From positions 41,561-105,560 of the forward strand of contig JBGAIH010000018.1 in assembly GCA_044225675.1 (NCBI GenBank): a stretch of DNA of 64,000 bases, in the 5' to 3' direction. The translations under genes and the position numbers were made by a program. Below, piece by piece: positions 8,402 to 16,336 of the stretch (position 1 is the stretch's first letter; every line of letters starts with the position of its first letter). The notes under the pieces were generated by a model, which was given only the letters and a program-made list of their open reading frames with translations, searched no databases and was not told the origin of the DNA. This stretch comes from JACMQX01 sp044225675. Its GTDB lineage: Bacteria > Pseudomonadota > Gammaproteobacteria > Burkholderiales > Burkholderiaceae_C.

Positions 8402-9273
8402 ACCTTGCGCTCCTCTTTGCGGCCGAGCAGGCCCTGCGGCTTGAACATGATCACCACCATGAAGAGCACCAACGCGACGGCATCCTTGTAGGCCGGCGAG
8501 ATGTAGGCCGCCGCGAGGTTCTCGCACACGCCCACGATCAGCCCGCCCAGCAATGCGCCGCGCGAGTTGTTGAAGCCGCCGATGATGGCGGCGAAGAAGG
8601 CCTTGTTGCCCAGCGACTCGCCCATGTCGAACTTGGCCAGGTAGGTGGGCGTGACCAGCAGCGCGGCAGCCACGGCCAGTACCGCGTTGATCGCGAAGGC
8701 ATAGAAGATCATGCGCGGCACGTTGATGCCGAGCACCGAGGCGCTTTCGGTGTTCTGCGCCACCGCCTGCATGGCGCGGCCGGTGACGGTGCGGGTGATG
8801 AAGGCCTGGGTCGCGAACACGATGGCGAGCGCCAGCGCGAAGGTGCCCACGTCGGCCAGCGTCACGGTGACGCCCGCGATATTGAACAGCTTGTCGGGGA
8901 AGAGACTCGGGAACGGATGGGCCTCGGCGCTGTAGCCGGCGCGCAGGCCGTTGCGCATGACGATGGCCAGACCGATGGTGGCCACGACGATCGGCATCAT
9001 GCCGTAGCGGAACAGCGGATCCACGATGCCGCGCTTGAACACCCAGCCGAGCACCAGCACCGACAGCGCCGCCGCCAGCACGAAGCTCACCAGCAGCGGC
9101 GCGCCGAACGACATGAAGGCCAGCATCATGAAGGCCGGCAGCATGACGAACTCGCCCTGCGCGAAGTTGATGGTGCCGCTGGCCTGCCACAGCAGCGTGA
9201 AGCCCAGCGCCGCCAGGCCGTAGATGCTGCCTGTCGCCAGGCCACTGAAGAAGAGTTGAAGAAAGTCGGTCAT
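8398..9273 (-). CDS. livH: Branched-chain-type ABC transporter permease LivH
   Basis: A 291-residue permease. The start MTDFLQLFFSGLATGSIYG at 9273 is the conserved LivH beginning. GFTLLWQASGTINFAQGEFVML and AIIGGFNNSRGALLGGLIVGV are the family signatures. It partners with LivM. The 177 bases between this gene and livK hold no gene and no clear hairpin. Confidence 0.93.
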   Translation of the reverse strand: MTDFLQLFFSGLATGSIYGLAALGFTLLWQASGTINFAQGEFVMLPAFMMLAFMSFGAPLLVSFVLAAALSVLVLGWVFKRGIVDPLFRYGMMPIVVATIGLAIVMRNGLRAGYSAEAHPFPSLFPDKLFNIAGVTVTLADVGTFALALAIVFATQAFITRTVTGRAMQAVAQNTESASVLGINVPRMIFYAFAINAVLAVAAALLVTPTYLAKFDMGESLGNKAFFAAIIGGFNNSRGALLGGLIVGVCENLAAAYISPAYKDAVALVLFMVVIMFKPQGLLGRKEERKV

Positions 9274-9450
9274 GGGTCCGCCGTGGGAATGCCGGGTGCC
9301 GGGCCGCAAGGCTGCCGGCGGGAAAGATGGCGCGGGATGCAAGGCGCGGGAAGCCCGGGCGGCGCGGCGCTTGGCCGCGGCCCGCCCGTCTGGCGCGAGG
9401 CCGGCGCATGGCGCGGCTCCACCAGGAGCCCGCCGCACCGGCCGCAGGCC

Positions 9451-10599
9451 TTACTTCTTGCCCAGCGGCGGCAGCGTGGCCACCACTTCCTGCTTGCCGC
9501 CCTTGACTTCCACCAGGAAGCTCTCGCGGTCGAGGTCGCCCTTGTCGTCGAAGGTCACGTCCATCAGCACGCCGGGATACTGCTTCGCGCTCACGCTGAA
9601 GTTCTTGAGCGTCTGGGCCACGGCCTTGCGGTCGAGCTTGCCGGTCTTCTCGATCGCGGCCTTGAGCACGTAGATGCCGCTGTAGCCCTTCATGCCGTTG
9701 TGGTCCGAGATGTACTTGTATTCGCGTTCGAACTTGGCCTTGAAGTCCTTGATCAGCGGGCTCGGCGCGTCCACCGTCAGGCCCACGTGGGCCACGGCAC
9801 CGTTGGCGGCCTCGCCGGCCAGCTCGATCACCTTCTGGCCGGTGAGCGTGGTCTCGCCGATGATCGGCTTGTTCCAGCCCTGCTTGCGCAGCTCGCGCAG
9901 CGCGCGGGCCGACTCCTCCTCGTTGGTGTAGACGAACACCGCGTCGGCATTGCTCTGCTTGGCCTTGAGCACCGCGGCCGAGAAGTCCACCTGGCCCGCG
10001 TCGGTCGAAATGTCGGCCACCACGCTGGTGCCCGAGCCGGCCAGGGCCTTGGCGATCATGTCGCGGCCGCCCTTGCCGAAGTCGTTGTTCACGTAGATCA
10101 CCGCGAGGTTCTTCACCTTGGCCTGGTTGGCGATGTAGCGGGCCACCTTGGGCATGGCCGAGGCCTGCGTGAAGCTGGTGCGGAAGACATAGGGATTGCC
10201 CTGCTCGGTGATGGACGCGGCCTCGCCGCCGGTGAAGTTGGGCACCTCGGCGCGGCGGCTTTCGGCCATGCTCACCATGATCGAGCCCGAGAACACCGGG
10301 CCGAAGATCGCGAACACGCCGTCGTCGATGGCCTTCTGCGTCAGGCCCTTGGCCACGCCGGGGTTGCTCTGCGTGTCGGTGGTGATCGTCTGGATCCGGC
10401 GGCCCATGATGCCGCCGGCCGCGTTGATTTCCTTGACGGCCAGCTCGACCCCGTTCTTGAAGTTGGTGCCGGCCGTCGCGCCGCTGCCCGACAGCTCGAC
10501 GATGTTGGCGATCTTGATCACCTCCTGGGCGAAGGCGCCCCCGGTGGCGGCGGCCAGCGCGCAGGCGGCGACGAGTTGGAGGGCGAATCGTTTCTGCAT
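9451..10599 (-). CDS. livK: ABC transporter periplasmic substrate-binding protein (LivJ/LivK family)
   Basis: A 382-residue type I periplasmic binding protein. An N-terminal Sec signal peptide (about residues 1-24, cleaved after GGAFA) precedes the mature start QEVIKIANIVELSGSG. The two-lobed family pattern is visible in GTNFKNGVELAVKEINAAGG, IYVNNDFGKGGRDM and the late LKNFSVSAKQYPGVLMDVTFDDKGDL. It captures ligand for LivHMGF; quinate, shikimate or an aromatic acid is inferred from context. Confidence 0.92.
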   Translation of the reverse strand: MQKRFALQLVAACALAAATGGAFAQEVIKIANIVELSGSGATAGTNFKNGVELAVKEINAAGGIMGRRIQTITTDTQSNPGVAKGLTQKAIDDGVFAIFGPVFSGSIMVSMAESRRAEVPNFTGGEAASITEQGNPYVFRTSFTQASAMPKVARYIANQAKVKNLAVIYVNNDFGKGGRDMIAKALAGSGTSVVADISTDAGQVDFSAAVLKAKQSNADAVFVYTNEEESARALRELRKQGWNKPIIGETTLTGQKVIELAGEAANGAVAHVGLTVDAPSPLIKDFKAKFEREYKYISDHNGMKGYSGIYVLKAAIEKTGKLDRKAVAQTLKNFSVSAKQYPGVLMDVTFDDKGDLDRESFLVEVKGGKQEVVATLPPLGKK

Positions 10600-10625
10600 G
10601 GTTGTCTCCTCGATGGATGGGACGG

Positions 10626-10659
10626 GGTGGATGAATCGGTGGATGAACGGGTGGATGAA
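10626..10659. repeat. Three direct copies of GGTGGATGAA with 12-base period
   Basis: GGTGGATGAA begins at 10626, 10638 and 10650, giving an exact 12-base spacing (about one helical turn) in the livK leader, between aroE and livK. The helical phasing is what a cooperatively bound regulator site would show, but a simple slippage repeat would look the same. Confidence 0.7.
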
Positions 10660-10679
10660 CCGTTGGGTGTCGGCGGCTA

Positions 10680-11681
10680 TCAGGCGGGCGCGGCCTCGGC
10701 GGGCGCTGCGGCGGCAGATCCGGCAGCAGATGCAGGCGCGCGGCGGATCTCGTGCGCCAGTTCGGCCGGGTAGATCTGCTCGCGCAGAAAGGTGGCGTCG
10801 TCGCGCACGCGGCGCGCGGCGTCGTGGAAGCCGAAGAACTCCAGATACAGGTGGGTCTGCTGAATCATCATCTCGAAGCCCGGCTGCGCCACCAGGCCGC
10901 GGGCGCGGGCTGCGCGCACGACGGGCGTGGGCTGGTTCTTCATGAGGATGTCCACCAGCGCGGCGTGCGGCGCCATGCGCGCCACGTCGCAGGGCAGCGG
11001 GTCGGTCCCCTGCAGACCGAGCGGCGAGGCATTGATGACGAGGTCGAAGCCCTGCGGGTCGTTGCTGCTCACGGCGTGGACGCGCGCCGAGGTGGCCGTC
11101 GCGATGCGCGCGGCCACCTCGGCGGCCTTGCCCGGCACCGGATCGAAGAAGGCCACTTCGGCACAGGGCTGCCGCGCGGCGGTTTCAAGCGCGGCGGCTT
11201 CACCGGCACGGGCCAGGGCCACGCCAATGGCCGAGGCCCCGCCGCCCGCGCCGATGATCAGTGCGCGCCGGCCCGCCCAGGGAATGCCGAACCAGTCGAG
11301 CGAGGCGGCGAAGCCCTCGCCGTCGAACAGGCCGCCTTCGAGGCTGCCGTCGGCATTGCGGCGCACGCCATTGACGGCGCCGGCGATGCGGCCTGCGCCC
11401 GAGCAATGGTCCAGCACCCGGGTGATCGGCGCCTTGTGCGGAATCGCCACCCACAGGCCCTTGATGTTGCGGGCGCGCAGGGCCGTGCGCACGAAGTCGT
11501 CCAGGTCGGCCGGCGGCACCTGCGCGGGCACCAGCACCGCGTCGATTCCCAGCATCGCGAAGATGCGGTTGAAGGATTCCGGCGCCCTCACCTGCTCCAC
11601 CGGGTCGCCCACGATCAGGTAGACATCGGTCGTGCCACTCACGAAGGGCATCAGGCTGTTGGCGGAGGGTTGGGAGGGCAT
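10680..11681 (-). CDS. aroE: Shikimate/quinate dehydrogenase family protein
   Basis: A 333-residue AroE-fold protein. The substrate domain carries the catalytic Lys in AIPHKAPI and the catalytic Asp in GGLFDGEGF; the NAD(P) domain begins with the Rossmann loop IGAGGGASAIG. The usual N-terminal SPxMHN motif reads APESFN, so substrate recognition differs from canonical biosynthetic AroE. It is the first gene of the catabolic run facing iclR, about 80 bases before livK. I infer a quinate/shikimate dehydrogenase feeding 3-dehydroquinate or 3-dehydroshikimate to the pathway. Confidence 0.85.
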   Translation of the reverse strand: MPSQPSANSLMPFVSGTTDVYLIVGDPVEQVRAPESFNRIFAMLGIDAVLVPAQVPPADLDDFVRTALRARNIKGLWVAIPHKAPITRVLDHCSGAGRIAGAVNGVRRNADGSLEGGLFDGEGFAASLDWFGIPWAGRRALIIGAGGGASAIGVALARAGEAAALETAARQPCAEVAFFDPVPGKAAEVAARIATATSARVHAVSSNDPQGFDLVINASPLGLQGTDPLPCDVARMAPHAALVDILMKNQPTPVVRAARARGLVAQPGFEMMIQQTHLYLEFFGFHDAARRVRDDATFLREQIYPAELAHEIRRAPASAAGSAAAAPAEAAPA

Positions 11682-11684
11682 GAC

Positions 11685-11804
11685 GTTCGATAATCGTTCA
11701 AAACTGCGGTTCGGGGCGAACTTTAGCGAGCACCCAAGCCGACGGTCAAAGCAAAAAATGGCCTAAAAGTTCGATCAACGATCATTTATGTTCGATGATC
11801 GAAC
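11685..11804. promoter_or_regulatory. IclR-type operator cluster, four GTTCG-based repeats between aroE and iclR
   Basis: Four related sites lie in the divergent region: GTTCGATAATCGTTC at 11685-11699, GTTCG-N3-CGAAC at 11709-11721, GTTCGATCAACGATC from 11769, and the perfect palindrome GTTCGATGATCGAAC at 11790-11804. The shared half-site GTTCGAT in inverted pairs is typical of IclR/PcaR-type regulators. The site at 11685 sits directly against the aroE start, where binding would block transcription or initiation; the palindrome lies about 60 bases before the chosen iclR start, suited to autoregulation. Confidence 0.8.
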
Positions 11805-11860
11805 GAAACACGGGTTACTGCGGGGGTCGGGCCGCCTGCGGCGTTGCAACAATCCCGGTC

Positions 11861-12637
11861 ATGCCAAGCCCCGCCACGCAGCCTCTGGACAAGCGCGACT
11901 GGATCGCCGGCCTTGAAAAAGGCCTGTCCATCATCGAAACCTTCGACGACGCCCATCCGCGCCTGACCGCGAGCCAGGCCGGCGAGCGCTGCGGCATGAC
12001 GCGCACGGCAGCCCGCCGCTACCTGCTGACGCTGGCCCACCTGGGCTACGTCACCACCGACGGCAAGCTGTTCTGGCTCACGCCGCGCGTGCTGCGCCTG
12101 GGCCAGTCCTACCTCGAGTCGGCGCGGCTGCCGCGCATCGTGCAGCCCTTTCTGCAGCGCGTGACGGCCGGCACGCAGGAGGTGGCGTACGTGAGCGTGA
12201 TGGACGGCGACGAGATCGTCTACATCGCGCGCAGCGGCATCACCACCGCGATGAACATCGGCTTCGTACTCGGCGCGCGGGTGCCGGCCCAGGTCACGGC
12301 CGCCGGCATGCTGATGCTGGCGATGCGCGACGACGCCGGCCGCGAGGACTGGCTGGCGCATCACGAGCTCAAGACCTACACCTCGTACACCATCACCAGC
12401 AAGGACCGCCTGCGCGTGGAGCTGGCCCGCATCCGCGCGCAGGGCTGGGCCATCTCGGAGCAGCAGCTGGAGCTGGGCTTTCGCGGCGTGGCCGTCCCGC
12501 TGATCGACCGGCGCGGCGACATGCTCGGCTGCCTCAACGTCACCATGCCCATGGGCCACGAAAGCAGCGAGCAGGCCGTCAACCGGACGCTGCCGGTACT
12601 GCAGGAGACGGCTCGGGCCATGCGCAACCTGATCTGA
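11861..12637 (+). CDS. IclR family transcriptional regulator of the catabolic block
   Basis: A 258-residue IclR protein. The N-terminal winged helix (about residues 12-75) begins GLEKGLSIIETFDDAHP and includes LTASQAGERCGMTRTAARRYL; the effector domain follows with VAYVSVMDGDEIVYIAR and GFRGVAVPLIDRRGDMLGCLNV. It resembles PcaR/PobR, which sense protocatechuate-pathway intermediates. I chose ATG 11861 (MPSPATQ) because the next upstream ATG, 11795, falls inside the perfect operator palindrome and lacks a ribosome-binding site. Confidence 0.88.
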   Translation: MPSPATQPLDKRDWIAGLEKGLSIIETFDDAHPRLTASQAGERCGMTRTAARRYLLTLAHLGYVTTDGKLFWLTPRVLRLGQSYLESARLPRIVQPFLQRVTAGTQEVAYVSVMDGDEIVYIARSGITTAMNIGFVLGARVPAQVTAAGMLMLAMRDDAGREDWLAHHELKTYTSYTITSKDRLRVELARIRAQGWAISEQQLELGFRGVAVPLIDRRGDMLGCLNVTMPMGHESSEQAVNRTLPVLQETARAMRNLI

Positions 12638-12638
12638 A

Positions 12639-12684
12639 AATAGGGTGACTTTCTATAAGAGTTTCGATAGAAACTTGCCCTATT
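12639..12684. terminator. Two-part hairpin after iclR
   Basis: AATAGGG (12639-12645) pairs with CCCTATT (12678-12684), and inside it TTTCTAT pairs with ATAGAAA, giving two stacked 7-base stems separated by a small internal loop. It starts two bases after the iclR stop. There is no T-run, so it may be a transcript-end stabiliser rather than a classic terminator. Unusually A/T-rich for the region. Confidence 0.55.
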
Positions 12685-12843
12685 GCGCGACACGCCCTGT
12701 CGCCCGGCGAAGTCTTCAGGCGGCATCGGACCTGCAGACCTTCGTTCCGGTCGCCCCGCTGGATGAAATTCCGGCGAAGGCGGTCTGTGCGTCGGGAGCC
12801 AGCTACCGCGCGGCGCAGGAGCGCCGCATCTGAGCCGCAGACC

Positions 12844-13119
12844 TCAGGGGCGTCGGGGCCGCGAGGCCCTGTCGACCTTGCGCCAGTAGGCGAACTCCTC
12901 CTCGTGCACTTCGAAGTCGAGGTCCGACACCCGCGCCTGCATGCGCTCCTGCGCCGCTGCGACGCCCCGGTTGTAGATGCTCGGCCCGATCTCCTCCAGA
13001 AAAAAGCCGAGCAGCCCGCCTGCGGCAATGTTGCCGATCCGGCCCTCCATGTGCTCTTCGAAGTAGCGCTGGATGGACAGGATGGCCTGCTCGCGGTCTT
13101 CCTTGCTCAGTTCGATCAT
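12844..13119 (-). CDS. DUF2164 family protein
   Basis: A 91-residue soluble protein. The start MIELSKEDREQAILSIQRY at 13119 has a GGGAG ribosome site about 10 bases upstream, better than the ATG 15 codons earlier. The pattern IELSKEDREQAI...YFEEHMEGRIGNIAAGGLLGFFLEEIGPSIYNRGV is that of DUF2164. Function is unknown in the family. It is followed (minus strand) by nothing obvious and stands apart from the phosphatase pair. Confidence 0.85.
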   Translation of the reverse strand: MIELSKEDREQAILSIQRYFEEHMEGRIGNIAAGGLLGFFLEEIGPSIYNRGVAAAQERMQARVSDLDFEVHEEEFAYWRKVDRASRPRRP

Positions 13120-13223
13120 GATGTGTTTCTCCCGGTCAATGAGAAGCCGCCGCGCCGAGTTCACGCCGCATCAGCGCGTTGGGTACTTCGACGCCCCGGA
13201 CGACGGGGGCGATGGAGGCATGG

Positions 13224-13583
13224 TCATGGCGAAGCCGGTTCATCGCCGGGCTCTGCCGGAGGATAGACCGTCCAGGTGGACAGGAAGTCGGGGTCCAGCA
13301 CCACTTCGCCGGATCCCTTCAGCGTGTAGCGTCCCGGCGCAGCGGGTTCGAGGCGAGACAGATCGGGCGGCAGCCAGCGCTCTTCGCCGGTGCCGCTCAC
13401 GCGAAGAATGAGACCTTCCTCAAGGCTGGCCCGGAGGATTTCGCCGTGGAACTGCTCCAGCCGCGTGACGTCGTCGCTTCGCGTCCGGTAGGTGACGCCG
13501 ACGAGAAGGCGCTTTCCCAGCACGGCTCGGGCCTGCTCGTCGTCGAACTCGGGGGGCGGGTATGCGGAAGTGCTTTCAGTCAT
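13224..13583 (-). CDS. Conserved hypothetical protein beside phosphatase
   Basis: A 119-residue acidic soluble protein; I do not recognise a named domain. The order DRFHG-like segment VTRLEQFHGEILRA, GEERWLPPDLSRLEP and YTLKGSGEVVLDPDFLSTW suggests a small beta-rich fold. Its ATG overlaps the stop of the phosphatase-like gene by 4 bases, so the two are almost certainly co-translated and may act together. Confidence 0.75.
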   Translation of the reverse strand: MTESTSAYPPPEFDDEQARAVLGKRLLVGVTYRTRSDDVTRLEQFHGEILRASLEEGLILRVSGTGEERWLPPDLSRLEPAAPGRYTLKGSGEVVLDPDFLSTWTVYPPAEPGDEPASP

Positions 13584-13915
13584 GGCCGGCGCCTCAGGTG
13601 CGGTGTGACGCGCGTCTTCAGGAGCGCCACCAGCGCAGGGTCCATGAAGCGGTAGTTGTCCTGGATGTCGAGCGAGATCACACGCTTGCCGCCCAGATGC
13701 GTCTTGAAGGCGGCGGACAGCCTGGCCTTGTGCGCCTTCTCCATGACGAAGATCAGTTCGGCCCAGTCAAGCAGATCGGCCGAGACCGGGACCTCCGAGT
13801 CGCTGCTCAGGCCGGCCGAGGCGCAGGCCAGGGCAGGGTCATCCGCGAACACCTGCTCGGCGGTCGGGCTGCGCCACTGGTTCTTGCCGCAGATGAAAAG
13901 AACTCGCAAGGTCAT
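13580..13915 (-). CDS. Low-molecular-weight phosphotyrosine phosphatase-like protein
   Basis: A 111-residue protein, shorter than the usual 150 or so. The N-terminal loop CGKNQWRSPTAE fits C-x5-R-S, the phosphatase P-loop, preceded by the strand RVLFIC. The late Asp loop expected as D-P is seen in the DNYRFMDPAL stretch. The small size and variant loop place it in the 'protein tyrosine phosphatase-like' branch (arsenate reductase relatives), whose substrates are unknown. Overlaps the next gene by 4 bases. Confidence 0.8.
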   Translation of the reverse strand: MTLRVLFICGKNQWRSPTAEQVFADDPALACASAGLSSDSEVPVSADLLDWAELIFVMEKAHKARLSAAFKTHLGGKRVISLDIQDNYRFMDPALVALLKTRVTPHLRRRP

Positions 13916-13996
13916 GCGCCGGTCGGATTTCGTCGACTTTCATCTTATCCGCATCCGGTCCGCACGCCGCCTGACGGCGCTCACGCGAACGACCCC

Positions 13997-16009
13997 TCAC
14001 CCCACTCGTGCCGCCCGCCTGCGGCTGAGCACGACCCCCGACACCACGATCACGAGAGCCAGGAGCTGCGCGCCCAGCCCCTGCGCCGTCGGGTGGATGC
14101 CCAGCAGCGGCACGCGGATGAAGGGCACGGCCTGCGCGCCCACCACACCGGCCTCCTGCAGCGCGGCGATGCCGTTGCCCGCGAAGACCACGGCCATCAG
14201 CGCGAGCAGGCCCGAGGTCCAGGCAAAGAACGGGCCGATGGGCAGCCGCACGCTGTACCGGAGGATGGCGCCCCCCAGCAGCGCAAGCAGCACCGCCGCC
14301 GCCGCGATGCCGCCCAGCACCGCGCCCTGCCCTTCGGGGCCGGCCTGGGCCCACAGGGTCTCGTAGAACAGGATGATCTCGAACAGCTCGCGGTACACCG
14401 CGAGGAACGAGATGCCGGCCATGGCCCACAGCGTGCCCTTGCCGAGCGCCGACGTGACCTGGTCCTTGATGAAGCTGTTCCAGGCCTGGGCGTAGGACTT
14501 GCTGTGCAGCCAGTAGCCGACGTACAGCAGCATGGCGGCCGCGATGAGCGCGGTCACACCCTCGGTGAGTTCGCGGTTGGCGCCCGAGATGCCGATGACG
14601 TAGCGCGCCACGGCCCAGGTCACGGCGCCCAGCGCGAGCGCTGCGATCCAGCCGGCGTGGACCCAGGGCAGCGCGTCACGCCGCCCGGTCCTGCGCACGA
14701 AGGCCACGATCGCAGCCAGCACGAGGATGGCCTCCAGGCCCTCGCGCAGCAGGATGAGCAGCGAACTGACGAAGGCTGTGGCGGGCGAGAGTCCGCCGCC
14801 CGAGAGCTTCTCCTGTGCGGTGTCGAGCAGGCCGCCCACCGCGTCGATGCGTGCAGCGACCGCGTCCACCGGCTGGCCGTCGGCAATGGCGGCGCGCAGC
14901 GCCATCATCTGCTGCTCGATCTGCGCGCGCAGCGGCGCATCGACGTTGTCGAGCGCCGACTCGACCCGCTCGAAGCCTTCGAGGTAGGCCGAGATCGCCA
15001 GCTGGCGCGCGCCTTCGCGGTCGCCCGCGCGCAGCGTGGTCAGCGCCTCGGCCAGCCGCGCCCGCGTGAACTCGAGCGGCGCAGGCGCCGCCGCCTGGAT
15101 CGCCTCGGGGTGGGCCGTCAGCCAGGCCCGCACCGGGTCCAGCTCGGGCTGGCGCGCCAGCACCTCGCCGGGCGTGGCGGTGACGAGCGCCTTGTAGCTG
15201 CCGAGTTCGGCGCGGCCCGTGCCGGCCTTCCACGCGGCTTCGCCCCGGGCCAGGGCGGCCGGCGTGGCGCGCAGGCCGCTCACGAAGAAGGCCAGGGCCC
15301 ACTTGTCGGCCTCGCTGATCCCGGTCCAGGCTTTCATGGGCGTGCCGCCCACGCCGAGCGCGATGGTGTTGTACAGGCCATAGATGCTGCGCTGCCTCAT
15401 GCGCTCTTCATCGTGGAAGTTGCTGGGCGCCGGCTCCATGCCGCGCGCGGCGGGCCCGTCGCCCAGGCCCTTGTCGCCATGGCATGCGGCGCAGTTCGCC
15501 GCGAACAGGCGCGCGCCCGCGGCCAGGTCCGGCGCGGCCTTGGGCGCGACAGCCAGCCGGTAGACGCGGATGACGTCGGCCCGCACGGCACCGGCCAGCG
15601 CCGCCACCTCGTCGCCCGGCGCCTTCGCCTCGATGCGGGCCAACAGCTGCCGCGCGCGCGCGATCAGAGACTCCTGCCCCGCCGTCGCCGGCAGCTGCGC
15701 CAGCAGCGCGACGGCCTGCGCGGCGAATTCCTTCTGCTCCTCGTATTCGGAGGCGTTGAGCACCTGGCCGTTCTTGACGAAACCCGGGTAGTCCACGCCG
15801 ACGTAGTCGAGCATGTGGACCACGGTCTGGGCCTTCTGCTCGTCGGCGGGCGACGCCTGCGCCGGCGCGCCCACCAGCAGGGCGAGCATCGCGGCCACGG
15901 CCGCGCCGCGCCAATCGGCGAGCAGGCCACGCCAACCGGCGGACATGCCGCAGCGCGCCGGCTTCAGCAGCGACAGGGAAAGAACACTCAGGAATCGGCA
16001 ACTAGGCAT
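13997..16009 (-). CDS. FTR1 family iron permease fused to a cytochrome c domain
   Basis: About 670 residues. A signal-like hydrophobic stretch (ending VGAPAQA) leads into a periplasmic part with a single c-type heme site CAACH (about residue 173) and the downstream PSNFHDEERMRQRS. A helical linker follows, then a seven-helix FTR1 permease with the two iron-binding motifs REGLE (about 422) and RELFE (about 540). It probably couples ferrous iron oxidation or electron transfer to uptake. The start is uncertain: 16009 has GGGGA 7 bases upstream; 15946 (MSAGWRGLL) gives a more standard signal peptide. Confidence 0.88.
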   Translation of the reverse strand: MPSCRFLSVLSLSLLKPARCGMSAGWRGLLADWRGAAVAAMLALLVGAPAQASPADEQKAQTVVHMLDYVGVDYPGFVKNGQVLNASEYEEQKEFAAQAVALLAQLPATAGQESLIARARQLLARIEAKAPGDEVAALAGAVRADVIRVYRLAVAPKAAPDLAAGARLFAANCAACHGDKGLGDGPAARGMEPAPSNFHDEERMRQRSIYGLYNTIALGVGGTPMKAWTGISEADKWALAFFVSGLRATPAALARGEAAWKAGTGRAELGSYKALVTATPGEVLARQPELDPVRAWLTAHPEAIQAAAPAPLEFTRARLAEALTTLRAGDREGARQLAISAYLEGFERVESALDNVDAPLRAQIEQQMMALRAAIADGQPVDAVAARIDAVGGLLDTAQEKLSGGGLSPATAFVSSLLILLREGLEAILVLAAIVAFVRRTGRRDALPWVHAGWIAALALGAVTWAVARYVIGISGANRELTEGVTALIAAAMLLYVGYWLHSKSYAQAWNSFIKDQVTSALGKGTLWAMAGISFLAVYRELFEIILFYETLWAQAGPEGQGAVLGGIAAAAVLLALLGGAILRYSVRLPIGPFFAWTSGLLALMAVVFAGNGIAALQEAGVVGAQAVPFIRVPLLGIHPTAQGLGAQLLALVIVVSGVVLSRRRAARVG

Positions 16010-16336
16010 GAACCAGTCCCCAGGCAAAACGCGACGGAATCACAGCGACGGAAGGGAGGGGCTGGCTCGTCCGGCGCCGCGTGCCTGGCAGAAGGCTGCG
16101 CGCGGGAACTGGCTTGCAGACCCAAATTCTATCGACGGGCCCGCGCGGCTGCTTGAGGCAGGTCAGTCTCCATGCAGGCAGCGCGCCCTGGGTGCATGGC
16201 CTGGGTGTGTGGCCTGGGCGAACTCGACCTTGGCGTCAGCAAAGGCATGGCGGCTGTCCCAAGCCTTGGTGAATTTGTCGCAGAGACCATCGGCACGCCA
16301 GGCCCGCCCCTGCACGACAATGGTCCGGCCGCTGCC
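16010..16336. other. Divergent intergenic region, no gene seen
   Basis: About 327 bases between the FTR1 fusion (minus) and the DMT transporter (plus). It must carry both promoters, but I see no convincing Fur-type palindrome, hairpin or short gene. The only A/T-rich patch is CAAATTCTATCG near 16125. Confidence 0.5.

Noticed and set aside
13562..16156. 864-codon plus-strand open frame opposite the FTR1 fusion
   Set aside because: Low-complexity His/Arg/Gln text antisense to a protein with clear REGLE, RELFE and heme motifs.
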